This document shows, in pieces, positions 1 through 7,645 of a stretch of 15,268 nt of DNA. The notes beneath the pieces were generated by a model. The model saw only the letters and a program-made list of their open reading frames with translations, was not told the origin of the DNA and did not search any database. The translations under genes and the position numbers were made by a program. The stretch is from JASHVB01 sp049522565. GTDB lineage: Bacteria; Pseudomonadota; Alphaproteobacteria; Acetobacterales; Acetobacteraceae. Every line of letters begins with the position of its first letter. Within the stretch, counting starts at the first letter, position 1. The stretch is from positions 1 to 15,268 of the forward strand of contig JBEKNT010000137.1 in NCBI GenBank assembly GCA_049522565.1. Direction: 5' to 3'.

Positions 1-98
1 CCCCTTGAGGGAGGGGGTTGGGGGGAGGGGTGCGTACATCCGAATACGGCGGCTGTACGCACCCCTCCCCCACCCCCCTCCCTCAAGGGGAGGGGGAG
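1..98. repeat. GC-rich palindromic intergenic repeat, copy 1 (cut by window start)
   Basis: A long imperfect inverted repeat. The left arm (1-37) begins CCCCTTGAGGGAGGGGG and ends GTGCGTAC. The right arm (55-90) is its reverse complement apart from one small indel/mismatch in the G-run, and the loop is 38-54. The run AGGGGGAG just after the right arm mirrors the flank of copy 2 at the window's right end, so the element is larger than the part seen here. Left-arm bases match copy 2 at 35 of 37 positions. It is a non-coding dispersed repeat able to fold into a strong hairpin; no function is proven. Confidence 0.85.
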
Positions 99-369
99 GA
101 TCGTCCGGGTTGCGCCACCTGTCAGGCTATAGCACAAAGCCGGCCTCGCACGGGGAAAGCAGGCCGTCATGGCAACGGGAATCTCGATGGACCGGCACGA
201 CCATGCGGCCGCCCCAGGCTTATCGCCGCGGTGCGAATGAACGCCGGTCTTATCGCGGTTGTTCCGGGGCATCCCGGCAGCGGGACGCCCGCGGCGCGTC
301 ACCCGGCCGCGGCGTGCCCCCCGGCGGCGCGCCGCGCGCCATCATCATGGCACTGCGCAGCAACCTGGG
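99..369. other. Gene-poor stretch before the O-antigen ligase gene
   Basis: No recognisable protein family is encoded here in any frame. Open frames give Arg/Pro/Ala-rich translations typical of non-coding GC-rich DNA. A weak hairpin has arms CGGCCT (141-146) and AGGCCG (161-166). Two tiny nested frames are visible, 169-240 (23 codons, starting MATGISMDRHD) and 237-413, touching by an ATGA overlap, but neither has a good ribosome-binding site or a recognisable product. A promoter for the downstream operon should lie here, but no convincing -35/-10 pair was found. Confidence 0.4.
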
Positions 370-1740
370 ATGTCGCTCCCCCCCTTGCGCCCGATCCGTT
401 TGCGTATGCCTGACGTGGCTTCCCCGCCTGTGGCAACCCACAACGGTGACGCCGCGGCAACCGCGCGGCCAGGCACGTTGCGCCAGTTCGCCAGCCAGCC
501 ACGCATCTTCCAGCTCGCCGTGGCGGCGACGCTGCTATTGCCGTTGCCACTGTTCTACGCCAGGGCGATCGCCGATGGGCTGCTGTCCATTGTCGCCATC
601 CTCTTCCTGGCCAACCGCTGGGCGCTGCGCGACAGGTCCTGGCTGCAATCGACTCACGTCCGGCTGTCGCTGGCCTTTTGGGTTTGGCTGGTGTTCTGCA
701 CGGTTGTCGCCGGCACACCGCACGCGATCGGCGAATCCGTCGGAGCGATCCGGCTGTTTCTGTTCGCGGCGGCACTGGAAAGCTGGGTACTGGCCGACGC
801 CACGCAGCGGCGCCACATGGGTTATGCCATCCTGGCCGCCGCGGTCTGGACCGTTGTGGAAACCTGGCAACAATACGCCCTCGGCACCAACATATTCGGC
901 GATCCCCGTTGGGGCAGCGGCGTGCTGACCGGACCGTTTCAGCGGGCCCGCGCCGGTGCCACCTTGCAGATATTGTACTTCGTGGCGTTCCTGCCGCCCG
1001 CCATGTATCTGCTGGACCGGCCGGGGATCTACCGCCGCCTGGCCGGAGCGCTGCTGCTGATTGCCACGGTCCTCACCATGGCGGTGATCGGCCAGCGTAT
1101 GCCGATGCTGCTGGTCATCTTCGGTCTTTGCCTCACCGGCCTCGTGGTACGGCGCTTCCGCTGGCCGATCGCCATTGCGTTGATTGTCCTGGTTGCGGCG
1201 GTCGCCGCTGCCCGGGTCGTGTCGCCCGTCACCTATGGCACGCTCGTCGTCGAGTTCCTCCGCCGCATGGAGAACTTCTGGTCCACGCCCTATGCGCTGT
1301 TGTATCAGCGGGCCGTCGTCATGGTGCAGGCGCATCCCTGGGTGGGTCTGGGTTTCGACGGATTCCGCGATAGTTGCAACGATCCGCGCTACTTCAGCCC
1401 GGTCGGTTGGCTGCCGGTGACCGACATCGGCGACAGTGCCGGGTGCTCGATCCACCCGCACAATTACTGGCTGCAAATCGCCACCAGCACCGGGCTTCCC
1501 GGGCTGCTGCTGTTCGCCGTCCTCTGCGCCGTCTGGCTTGTCCGCATCGGCCGCGGCGTGTTTACCGACGGGCGGCCGATCCAGATTGCGCTTTTCGTTA
1601 CGCTTTGCACCGCGTTCTGGCCGATCGCCTCCACCACCGCGCTGTTCACGGTGCCGAACGCCGGATGGCTCTTTCTGCTGATCGGCTGGGGGCTCGCCGA
1701 ACAAGGCCATGGCCGCGATTCGGCGGAACCTGGCCGGTGA
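370..1740 (+). CDS. O-antigen ligase/polymerase family membrane protein (Wzy_C type)
   Basis: Polytopic inner-membrane protein of about 456 residues, probably joining O-antigen to lipid A-core (WaaL-like) or polymerising a surface polysaccharide (Wzy-like). Roughly ten to twelve hydrophobic segments are visible, including about 45-63, 100-114, 205-225, 233-282, 376-392 and 403-441. The family signature is in the large periplasmic loop: HPWVGLGFDGF (about 332-342), then HPHNYWLQ (about 362-369), then STGLPGLLLF at the next membrane helix. WaaL and Wzy cannot be separated by eye. The start is uncertain: ATG at 370 or 406 are both possible and neither has a clear Shine-Dalgarno. The open frame back to 259 is Arg-rich and looks non-coding. 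The lptF gene follows after 71 nt on the same strand, suggesting a shared LPS role. Confidence 0.85.
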   Translation: MSLPPLRPIRLRMPDVASPPVATHNGDAAATARPGTLRQFASQPRIFQLAVAATLLLPLPLFYARAIADGLLSIVAILFLANRWALRDRSWLQSTHVRLSLAFWVWLVFCTVVAGTPHAIGESVGAIRLFLFAAALESWVLADATQRRHMGYAILAAAVWTVVETWQQYALGTNIFGDPRWGSGVLTGPFQRARAGATLQILYFVAFLPPAMYLLDRPGIYRRLAGALLLIATVLTMAVIGQRMPMLLVIFGLCLTGLVVRRFRWPIAIALIVLVAAVAAARVVSPVTYGTLVVEFLRRMENFWSTPYALLYQRAVVMVQAHPWVGLGFDGFRDSCNDPRYFSPVGWLPVTDIGDSAGCSIHPHNYWLQIATSTGLPGLLLFAVLCAVWLVRIGRGVFTDGRPIQIALFVTLCTAFWPIASTTALFTVPNAGWLFLLIGWGLAEQGHGRDSAEPGR

Positions 1741-1783
1741 CAGCGGCGGAACTCTGCTGGAGCCGAGGCACCCGCTTCACTGC

Positions 1784-1796
1784 CCCCTTCGAGGGG
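1784..1796. other. Small inverted repeat upstream of lptF
   Basis: CCCCT and AGGGG flank TCG in the 71-nt gap between the O-antigen ligase stop and the lptF start. The 5-bp stem has no T-run, so it is not a good intrinsic terminator. The rest of the gap shows only a weak AGG at 1805-1807 as a possible ribosome-binding site for lptF, and no clear promoter. Confidence 0.3.
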
Positions 1797-1811
1797 TGCT
1801 AGTCAGGCGCC

Positions 1812-2945
1812 ATGCGCACCGCCATCTTCGGCAAGCAGCTGGACCGTTACATCTTCCGCCAGCTCCTGTTTGCCCTCATCGCCGTGACCAGCGGATTGAC
1901 TGCGCTGATCTGGCTGACCCAGTCGTTGCGCTTCGTCGAACTGGTGGTGAACCATGGCCTGTCTTTCGGCGTGTTTCTGCGGCTCACCGGGCTGCTGATT
2001 CCCAGCTTTGTCGCCGTCATCCTGCCGATCACCACGTTCGTGGTCGTGCAGTTCGTCTACCAGCGGCTCGCCGGCGACCGCGAGCTTACCGTGATGCGCG
2101 CGGCCGGATTGTCGCCCATCGCCCTGGCGCGGCCCGCGCTCGCCCTGGCACTGCTCGCGACATTGACCGGCTACGGCCTCAATCTCTGGCTGGTGCCCGA
2201 GAGCCTGTCGTCGTTCCGCCAGTTCCAGTGGGAGATTCGCAATCGCATCGCCGCTTTCCTGGTACAGGAAGGCGTGTTCACCCAGGTGTCGGACGGGCTG
2301 ACCGTCTATGTCCGCTCCCGGGCGCCGGATGGCACGTTGCAAGGCATCCTGGTGGACGACGAGCGCGATCCGAACGCCCCCGCGACGATCCTGGCCGAGC
2401 AAGGCCGTCTGCTGGAAGGGCCAGCCGGTCCGCGAGTCTTGCTCATCAACGGCAGCCGACAGGATATCGATCACCAGACCGGCCGGCTCGACATCCTGAG
2501 CTTCCGGGAAAACGTCGTGGACCTGTCCGACCCGACGCACCAGGACAGCCCGCGCTTGCTCGACATGAGCGAGGCCTCGATCCCGAAGCTGCTGGATCCG
2601 CCGTCCAACATCTCGCAGGTCGATCGTCCCCGCTGGGTCGCGGAAGCCTATAAACGCCTGGCCAGCCCGCTTACCTCGCTATCCTACGCCTGCGTTGCCC
2701 TGCTGTTCTCGCTGACCGGCACGTTCCGCCGGCAGGGCGGCTTCATCCGGCCCCTTGTCTCCGTTGCCACGGTCGTCGTGTTGCTCGCCCTCGGCTTGGC
2801 GATCGACAATCTTGCGGCGCGCGACAACACGTTGATCCCGCTGATGTGGGCGCAGGCGGCGTTGCCCGGAATCGTCTGCGCATGGCTCCTGCTGGGTCCG
2901 CAATTGCTGTCGTCGTGGCGCGGCCCGGTGCCGCACGCGAATTGA
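1812..2945 (+). CDS. lptF: LPS export ABC transporter permease LptF
   Basis: Inner-membrane permease (377 residues) of the LptB2FG transporter, which extracts LPS from the inner membrane and pushes it onto the Lpt bridge. The YjgP/YjgQ layout is clear: an N-terminal membrane block (about 14-125), a periplasmic beta-jellyroll-like region (about 135-285), and a C-terminal membrane block (about 300-370). The coupling region reads DRELTVMRAAGLSP (about 89-102), where the family contacts the ATPase LptB. The length is normal for the family. The ATG at 1812 is the natural start, giving the usual short cytoplasmic lead into the first helix (LDRYIFRQL). It is four nucleotides from lptG, hence certainly co-transcribed. 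LptB, LptC and LptA are not in this window. Confidence 0.95.
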   Translation: MRTAIFGKQLDRYIFRQLLFALIAVTSGLTALIWLTQSLRFVELVVNHGLSFGVFLRLTGLLIPSFVAVILPITTFVVVQFVYQRLAGDRELTVMRAAGLSPIALARPALALALLATLTGYGLNLWLVPESLSSFRQFQWEIRNRIAAFLVQEGVFTQVSDGLTVYVRSRAPDGTLQGILVDDERDPNAPATILAEQGRLLEGPAGPRVLLINGSRQDIDHQTGRLDILSFRENVVDLSDPTHQDSPRLLDMSEASIPKLLDPPSNISQVDRPRWVAEAYKRLASPLTSLSYACVALLFSLTGTFRRQGGFIRPLVSVATVVVLLALGLAIDNLAARDNTLIPLMWAQAALPGIVCAWLLLGPQLLSSWRGPVPHAN

Positions 2946-2949
2946 ACCC

Positions 2950-4062
2950 ATGACCCCCGCCATCACGCTGTCGATCTATATTTCCCGCCAGTTCGTGGCC
3001 GCGTTCACCGCGATGCTGCTGGCGTTGACCGGATTGGTCGCATTGTTCGACTTTCTCGAACTGCTGCGACGCTCCACCAGCAAGCCCGACGCGACATTCG
3101 GGCTGGTGTCGGAAATCGCGGCGCTGCGGCTGCCCTACATCTCGATGCAGATCCTGCCGTTTGCCGTGCTGCTGGGCGGCATCCTGTGCTTCTGGCGACT
3201 GACCCGCTCATCCGAGTTGATCGTCGCCCGTGCGGCGGGCGTATCGGCCTGGGAATTCCTCGCCGCGCCAACCTTCTGTGCCCTGCTGTTCGGCGTCCTC
3301 GCGGTGACCATCGGCAGTCCGCTCTCCTCGATCATGCTGGCGCGCGCCGAGGTCATGGACAACACCTACCTGCATCCCGGCGGCGGACCGCTGGCACTGG
3401 ACGGTGGCCAGCTCTGGCTGCGACAATCGGACCGGGCGCTGGCACCACAGGGCGTCGCCATCATCCACGCCCGCGACGTGGAACTGCACGGCAGGCAACT
3501 AACAGCGAACGGGGTCAGCGTGTTCCGCCTGGACGGCAACGATCGGCTATTGGCGCGCATCGAGGCAACCCGTGCCGTGCTCGGCCCGGGAAGCTGGGAG
3601 CTGGAGGGTGCCCGCAACCTGCGCCCCGACGAAGTGCCCGGCCCGACGCAAGAGATCAGCCTGCCGACCGACCTGACGGTGCAACGCGTGCAGGAGAGCT
3701 TCGCCTCTCCCGACACGCTGTCGGTCTGGGCGCTGCCCGGTTTCATAGCTCTTCTACAACGATCGGGCTTCTCCGCCATCCGCCATCGGCTGCATTTCCA
3801 ATCGCTGCTCGCGCTGCCATTGCTGTGTGCGACCATGGCACTGGTCGGCGCCGGGTTTTCGATGCGTCCGGCGCGGCGCGGCGGCGTCGCGCGCATGATC
3901 GGCGGCGGCGTGGCGGCCGGGTTCGCGCTGTTCATGATCTCCAAGATCGCCGAGGAATTCGGGCAGTCCGGCGCGCTGCCCGTGGAACTCGCCGCCTGGG
4001 CCCCCGCGGCATCCGGCCTCATGCTCGCGGTCGCACTGCTGCTGCACATGGAAGACGGTTGA
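2950..4062 (+). CDS. lptG: LPS export ABC transporter permease LptG
   Basis: Second permease (370 residues) of LptB2FG, partner of LptF encoded just upstream. It has the same architecture: N-terminal helices starting ITLSIYISRQF, the coupling segment RSSELIVARAAGVSA (about 86-100), a periplasmic domain of about 130-255, and C-terminal helices from about 275. It is assigned LptG rather than LptF by order (second in the pair) and by N-terminal style (LYISRQF, FDFLELLRR). The start ATG at 2950 follows the lptF stop by 4 nt and no good Shine-Dalgarno is visible, so translation may be coupled to lptF. Its stop is 2 nt before the lptD start. Confidence 0.94.
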   Translation: MTPAITLSIYISRQFVAAFTAMLLALTGLVALFDFLELLRRSTSKPDATFGLVSEIAALRLPYISMQILPFAVLLGGILCFWRLTRSSELIVARAAGVSAWEFLAAPTFCALLFGVLAVTIGSPLSSIMLARAEVMDNTYLHPGGGPLALDGGQLWLRQSDRALAPQGVAIIHARDVELHGRQLTANGVSVFRLDGNDRLLARIEATRAVLGPGSWELEGARNLRPDEVPGPTQEISLPTDLTVQRVQESFASPDTLSVWALPGFIALLQRSGFSAIRHRLHFQSLLALPLLCATMALVGAGFSMRPARRGGVARMIGGGVAAGFALFMISKIAEEFGQSGALPVELAAWAPAASGLMLAVALLLHMEDG

Positions 4063-4064
4063 CG

Positions 4065-6284
4065 ATGGCGCGGGCTTTCCTCGTCTGCCTGCTCGCGTTT
4101 CTGCTGCTGCCGGTGGTTCCGGCGCGTGCGCAGCTCGGTGCGTTGACCAAGCTTTCGGGCAATCCGCAACCGTCGCGCAAGGAACCCGTCACGTTCGGCG
4201 CCGACCAAGTGCAGTACGACCAGCAGAACAACCTGGTGATCGCCACGGGGCACGTCGAGGCCTGGCAGAACGGCCACGTGCTGCGCGCCGACAAGATCGT
4301 GTTCGACCGCAACACCGGCACGGCCGCCGCCACCGGGCATGTCGTGCTGTTGGAGCCCGACGGCGAGGTGATGTTCGCCGACTACGCCGAGATGACGCAG
4401 GATATGAACGACGGCGTGCTGAAGGACATGCGCGCGCTGCTGGCGCAGAACGGCAAGCTCGCCGCCAACGGTGTGCGGCGCACCGCGGGCAAGCTCAACG
4501 AGCTGTCACGCGTGGTCTATTCCCCTTGCAACCTTTGCAAGACGGATCCAACCAAGCCGCCGCTGTGGCAGATCCGCGCCTATTCGGGGGTGCAGGACCT
4601 CGAAAACAAGCGTGACGAGTACTATGACGCCACGTTGGAGATGTTCGGCTGGCCGGTGGCCTGGTTCCCCTACATCTCCGCACCGGATCCGTCGGTGAAG
4701 CGCGCGTCCGGCCTGCTGATGCCGGCGATCGGCACCTCCAGCCACCTCGGCGGGTTCATCGCCCAACCGTATTATTGGGTCATCGACGATCAGTCCGACG
4801 CCACCATCACGCCGGTGCTGACCACCAAGGAAGGTCCGCAGCTCAACCTGGAATATCGCCGCCGCTTCAACGACGGCTTCGTGCTGTTGGAAACCTCCGC
4901 CGGCTATGTCGACAACTCGGCGCAGGGCACGATCGCCACCAAGGGCCAGTTCGACTATGACGATACCTGGCGCTGGGGTTTCGACATCAACCGGGCGTCC
5001 TCCTCCGACTACGTGCGGGATTTCCGGTTTGGCAACGGCTACAATCTCGATCCCAACCTGCTTGCCTCGCAGATTTACGTCGAAGGCTTCGGCGAGGGCT
5101 CATACGCCCGCCTGGACACCAAATTCTATCAAGGTCTCAGCACGGTTGTCGTGGACAGCGAGCTGCCGGTGGTGCTGCCACGCTACCAATACAGCTATTT
5201 CGGCCAGCCGGACGCCTGGGGCGGCCGCTTCTCGCTCGACGCCGGCGCTTTCAACGTGCTGCGCACCGACGGCACCAATACGCGGCGCATGAACTTGACG
5301 GCAAACTGGGAGCGGCCGTTTGTCGGCGAACTGGGCGATCTCTGGAAGATCACGCTGCACGGTGATGCCGCCGCCTACAATGCGTCGGACTTCAACGAGC
5401 AGCCGAATTACGGCACGCACAGCGATATCGATGCGGCGCGCGCATTGCCGCAGGTGGCGGTGGATTTCCGCTGGCCGTTCATGCGCGATTCCGGCGTTTG
5501 GGGCACCCAGGTGATCGAGCCGATGTTGCAGCTTGTTGTCGCGCCGCAGACCGGCGACAGTCAGATCAACAAGTATCCCAACGAGGACAGCCTCGATCTC
5601 GAATTTACCGACGCGAACCTGTTCGGCTTCAACCGGTTTCCCGGCATCGACCGGTTGGAGGGCGGGGTGCGCCTGAATGCGGCGCTGCATGGCACCTGGT
5701 ATCTCGGGGGCACCACCTTCGACGGGTTCATCGGCCAGTCCTATCGCGACGGCAAGGACAGCCTGTTCCCGGAATATACCGGCCTGCACGACCAGGTTTC
5801 CGACGTCGTTGCGCGCGCCACTTTCTCGCCGGCGCCATGGCTCGACCTGATGTATCGCACCCGGCTCGACGCGCAGACGCTGGCCACGCGCATGGCGGAC
5901 ACCACCGCCACGGTTGGTGTGCCCAAGTTCAAGCTCAACCTCGGCTATCTTTATACCACCTACGACCCCTATACCCTGTTCGACACGGCGCCGCCGCCGA
6001 CGCCGGCGACCGACCCGAGCTTCTTCCAGCCGCGCGACGAGATATCGCTTGGCGCCTCGTCCAACTGGGGGTCATACCGGTTCAGCGCCTTTGCTCGCCG
6101 CGACCTGACCCACAACGAGATGGTGGCGGTCGGTGCGGATGCGATCTACGAGGACGAATGTTTCATCGTGGATCTCAAGTTCTATCGCCGCTATACATCG
6201 ATCGACAACGACAACGGCGCGACCGCGCTGCTGGTCCTGTTCACCTTCAAGACAATCGGCCAATTCGGCTACCGTGCGTTATGA
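4065..6284 (+). CDS. lptD: LPS-assembly outer-membrane protein LptD
   Basis: Outer-membrane translocon (739 residues) that, with the lipoprotein LptE, inserts LPS into the outer leaflet. The start at 4065 gives a clean signal peptide (basic MAR, hydrophobic core, likely cleavage after VVPARA, residue 22). Next come an OstA/LptA-like jellyroll (about 40-150; FGADQVQYDQQNNLVIATG), then the LptD region with SPCNLCKTDP (Cys155, Cys158) and a long beta-strand-rich barrel. The C-terminus keeps the family block YEDECFIVDLKFYRRYTS and the ending FKTIGQFGYRAL. The only Cys of the mature protein that I see beyond the CxxC pair is near residue 699, fewer than the four of E. coli LptD. The same open frame extends far upstream inside lptG, but that part is a shadow frame. 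Confidence 0.95.
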   Translation: MARAFLVCLLAFLLLPVVPARAQLGALTKLSGNPQPSRKEPVTFGADQVQYDQQNNLVIATGHVEAWQNGHVLRADKIVFDRNTGTAAATGHVVLLEPDGEVMFADYAEMTQDMNDGVLKDMRALLAQNGKLAANGVRRTAGKLNELSRVVYSPCNLCKTDPTKPPLWQIRAYSGVQDLENKRDEYYDATLEMFGWPVAWFPYISAPDPSVKRASGLLMPAIGTSSHLGGFIAQPYYWVIDDQSDATITPVLTTKEGPQLNLEYRRRFNDGFVLLETSAGYVDNSAQGTIATKGQFDYDDTWRWGFDINRASSSDYVRDFRFGNGYNLDPNLLASQIYVEGFGEGSYARLDTKFYQGLSTVVVDSELPVVLPRYQYSYFGQPDAWGGRFSLDAGAFNVLRTDGTNTRRMNLTANWERPFVGELGDLWKITLHGDAAAYNASDFNEQPNYGTHSDIDAARALPQVAVDFRWPFMRDSGVWGTQVIEPMLQLVVAPQTGDSQINKYPNEDSLDLEFTDANLFGFNRFPGIDRLEGGVRLNAALHGTWYLGGTTFDGFIGQSYRDGKDSLFPEYTGLHDQVSDVVARATFSPAPWLDLMYRTRLDAQTLATRMADTTATVGVPKFKLNLGYLYTTYDPYTLFDTAPPPTPATDPSFFQPRDEISLGASSNWGSYRFSAFARRDLTHNEMVAVGADAIYEDECFIVDLKFYRRYTSIDNDNGATALLVLFTFKTIGQFGYRAL

Positions 6285-6288
6285 CTTT

Positions 6289-6293
6289 GGGAG
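6289..6293 (+). promoter_or_regulatory. Shine-Dalgarno that decides the surA start
   Basis: GGGAG lies 8 nt upstream of the ATG at 6302. The alternative in-frame ATG at 6281 overlaps the lptD stop as ATGA, but has only GTGCGTT before it. The Shine-Dalgarno favours 6302; the overlap could still allow coupled initiation at 6281, which would add seven residues to the signal peptide. Confidence 0.55.
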
Positions 6294-6301
6294 TGTTTGC
6301 G

Positions 6302-7645
6302 ATGCCGCATGACCGTAGCGTTTGCTTGGGGCGACTGGCGCCTCTCGCGGCCGCGGCGCTGGTGCTGCTGCTGTCCGTAACGGTCCACCCCGCGACGGTG
6401 CACGCCGCGACGGCGGTGGCCCCGCCGTCCCAGGATGCCAGCCGCATCGTCGCCGTGGTGAACGGCGACGTGATCAGCAACGCGGACGTGGACAACCGGG
6501 CGCGGCTGTTCGCGCTGTCCACCGGGCTGCCGATGTCGCCCGACGTGCTGGACCGGCTGAAACCACAAATTACCCGGCAGCTCATCGATGAGCGGCTGCG
6601 CATGCAGGAGGTACAGCATCGTAAGATCGTCGTGCCCGACAAGGATATTGCGATCGCCATTCACGACATCGAACAGCGCAACGGCTTGCCGCCCGGGGCG
6701 CTGCGGCAGAAGCTGGCCGCCGACGGCGTGAGCCAGCGCACGTTGATCGATCAGATCCGCACCCAGCTCGGCTGGTCGCAGGTGCTGCGCCAGCAGTTGG
6801 GCGATCAGGCGCAGGTGACCGATGCCCAGGTGGCCGAGCAGCAGAGGCTCGAAGCACAGCTTGTCGGCAAACCGGAATTCCGCGTCGGCGAGATCTTCAT
6901 TCCGGTGGATGATCCGGCGAACCGCGCCGATGCGCAACGTTTCGCCGAGACGGTGATCAGCGAGTTGCGTAAGGGCGCGGCATTCCCCGTGGTCGCGGCC
7001 CAGTTCAGTCAGACACAGACTGCGCTGCAAGGCGGCGAACTGGGCTGGGTGCAGGCGAATGAGCTCGATCCCGAAGTCGCGCAGCTCGTGCAACAGATGC
7101 CGGTCGGTGCGATCAGCAATCCGGTGCCGGTGCCGGGTGGCTTTTCCATCGTCACCTTGCAGGGCAAGCGCGAGGTGGGTCGCGAGGTTGGCACTCTTCT
7201 GAGGATGCGGCAGACGTTCCTGCCGTTCTCGACGCCGCTGAATCCCCAGACGCCGACGGACCAGCAGCGCCAGACCCTGGAGAAGGCGCGCGGCATCAGC
7301 GCCAGCGTGCATAGCTGCGACCAGATGGAGCAGGTGGCGAAGGCGAACAACTCGCCGCGTCCGGCCGACCCTGGGGACGTGCGGCTGGAGACAATCAATC
7401 CGCCGACGTTCCGGCAGTTGCTGGCGACGCTGCCGTTCGACCGTGCCAGCCAGCCGCTGGTGGCATCGGATGGTATTGCGGTGGTGATCGTCTGTTCCCG
7501 CGAGGAGAAGAATCTGGCAACGATGACGGCTGCGGAAATGCGTCAGCGGATTCTGTCCGAACGGGTGGAACTGGCGTCGCGGCAGTTGCAGCGGGATTTG
7601 CGGCGGCAGGCAACCATCGACATGCGGAGCAACAACGGCGCGTGA
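6302..7645 (+). CDS. surA: Periplasmic chaperone/peptidyl-prolyl isomerase SurA
   Basis: A 447-residue periplasmic protein that escorts outer-membrane proteins to the assembly machinery. The signal peptide has its hydrophobic core at about 11-28 and probable cleavage after VHA (residue 35). The SurA N-terminal domain follows (about 48-170; RIVAVVNGDVISNADVDNR is the usual opening). A parvulin-type PPIase domain spans about 193-290 (FRVGEIFIPV, GGELGWV, VGAISNPVPVPGGFSIV). The segment 300-447 has no clear active parvulin core and may be a decayed second domain plus the C-terminal helix. The position between lptD and rsmA is classical. The stop overlaps the rsmA GTG start by 4 nt, with no pdxA between them. 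Confidence 0.92.
   Translation: MPHDRSVCLGRLAPLAAAALVLLLSVTVHPATVHAATAVAPPSQDASRIVAVVNGDVISNADVDNRARLFALSTGLPMSPDVLDRLKPQITRQLIDERLRMQEVQHRKIVVPDKDIAIAIHDIEQRNGLPPGALRQKLAADGVSQRTLIDQIRTQLGWSQVLRQQLGDQAQVTDAQVAEQQRLEAQLVGKPEFRVGEIFIPVDDPANRADAQRFAETVISELRKGAAFPVVAAQFSQTQTALQGGELGWVQANELDPEVAQLVQQMPVGAISNPVPVPGGFSIVTLQGKREVGREVGTLLRMRQTFLPFSTPLNPQTPTDQQRQTLEKARGISASVHSCDQMEQVAKANNSPRPADPGDVRLETINPPTFRQLLATLPFDRASQPLVASDGIAVVIVCSREEKNLATMTAAEMRQRILSERVELASRQLQRDLRRQATIDMRSNNGA

Noticed and set aside
110..133. TTGCGC with TATAGC as a promoter for the left operon
   Set aside because: The spacing is only 12 nt, too short for a sigma70 promoter, and it lies about 240 nt from the start codon.
259..369. 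N-terminal extension of the O-antigen ligase from ATG 259
   Set aside because: The added 37 residues are Arg/Ala/Pro-rich with no membrane or family character and there is no ribosome-binding site; a start at 370 or 406 fits better.
5..928. Long + strand open frame starting in the repeat, and the overlapping frame 18-413
   Set aside because: Their openings are translations of the palindromic repeat (PPPSRGGG-type peptides commonly mis-annotated in GC-rich genomes) and the rest is Arg/Pro/Ser-rich shadow sequence of the O-antigen ligase gene.
535..1710. 391-codon open frame on the - strand inside the O-antigen ligase gene
   Set aside because: Composition is Gln/Gly/Arg/Asp-rich without any family motif, typical of an antisense shadow in high-GC DNA. 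The + strand frame has clear membrane and Wzy_C features.
3186..4064. Upstream extension of lptD inside lptG
   Set aside because: The signal peptide and OstA-like domain begin at 4065; the upstream part is a shadow frame of lptG.
5498..6301. Upstream extension of surA inside lptD
   Set aside because: Shadow frame; the signal peptide and Shine-Dalgarno define the start at 6302 (or at most 6281).
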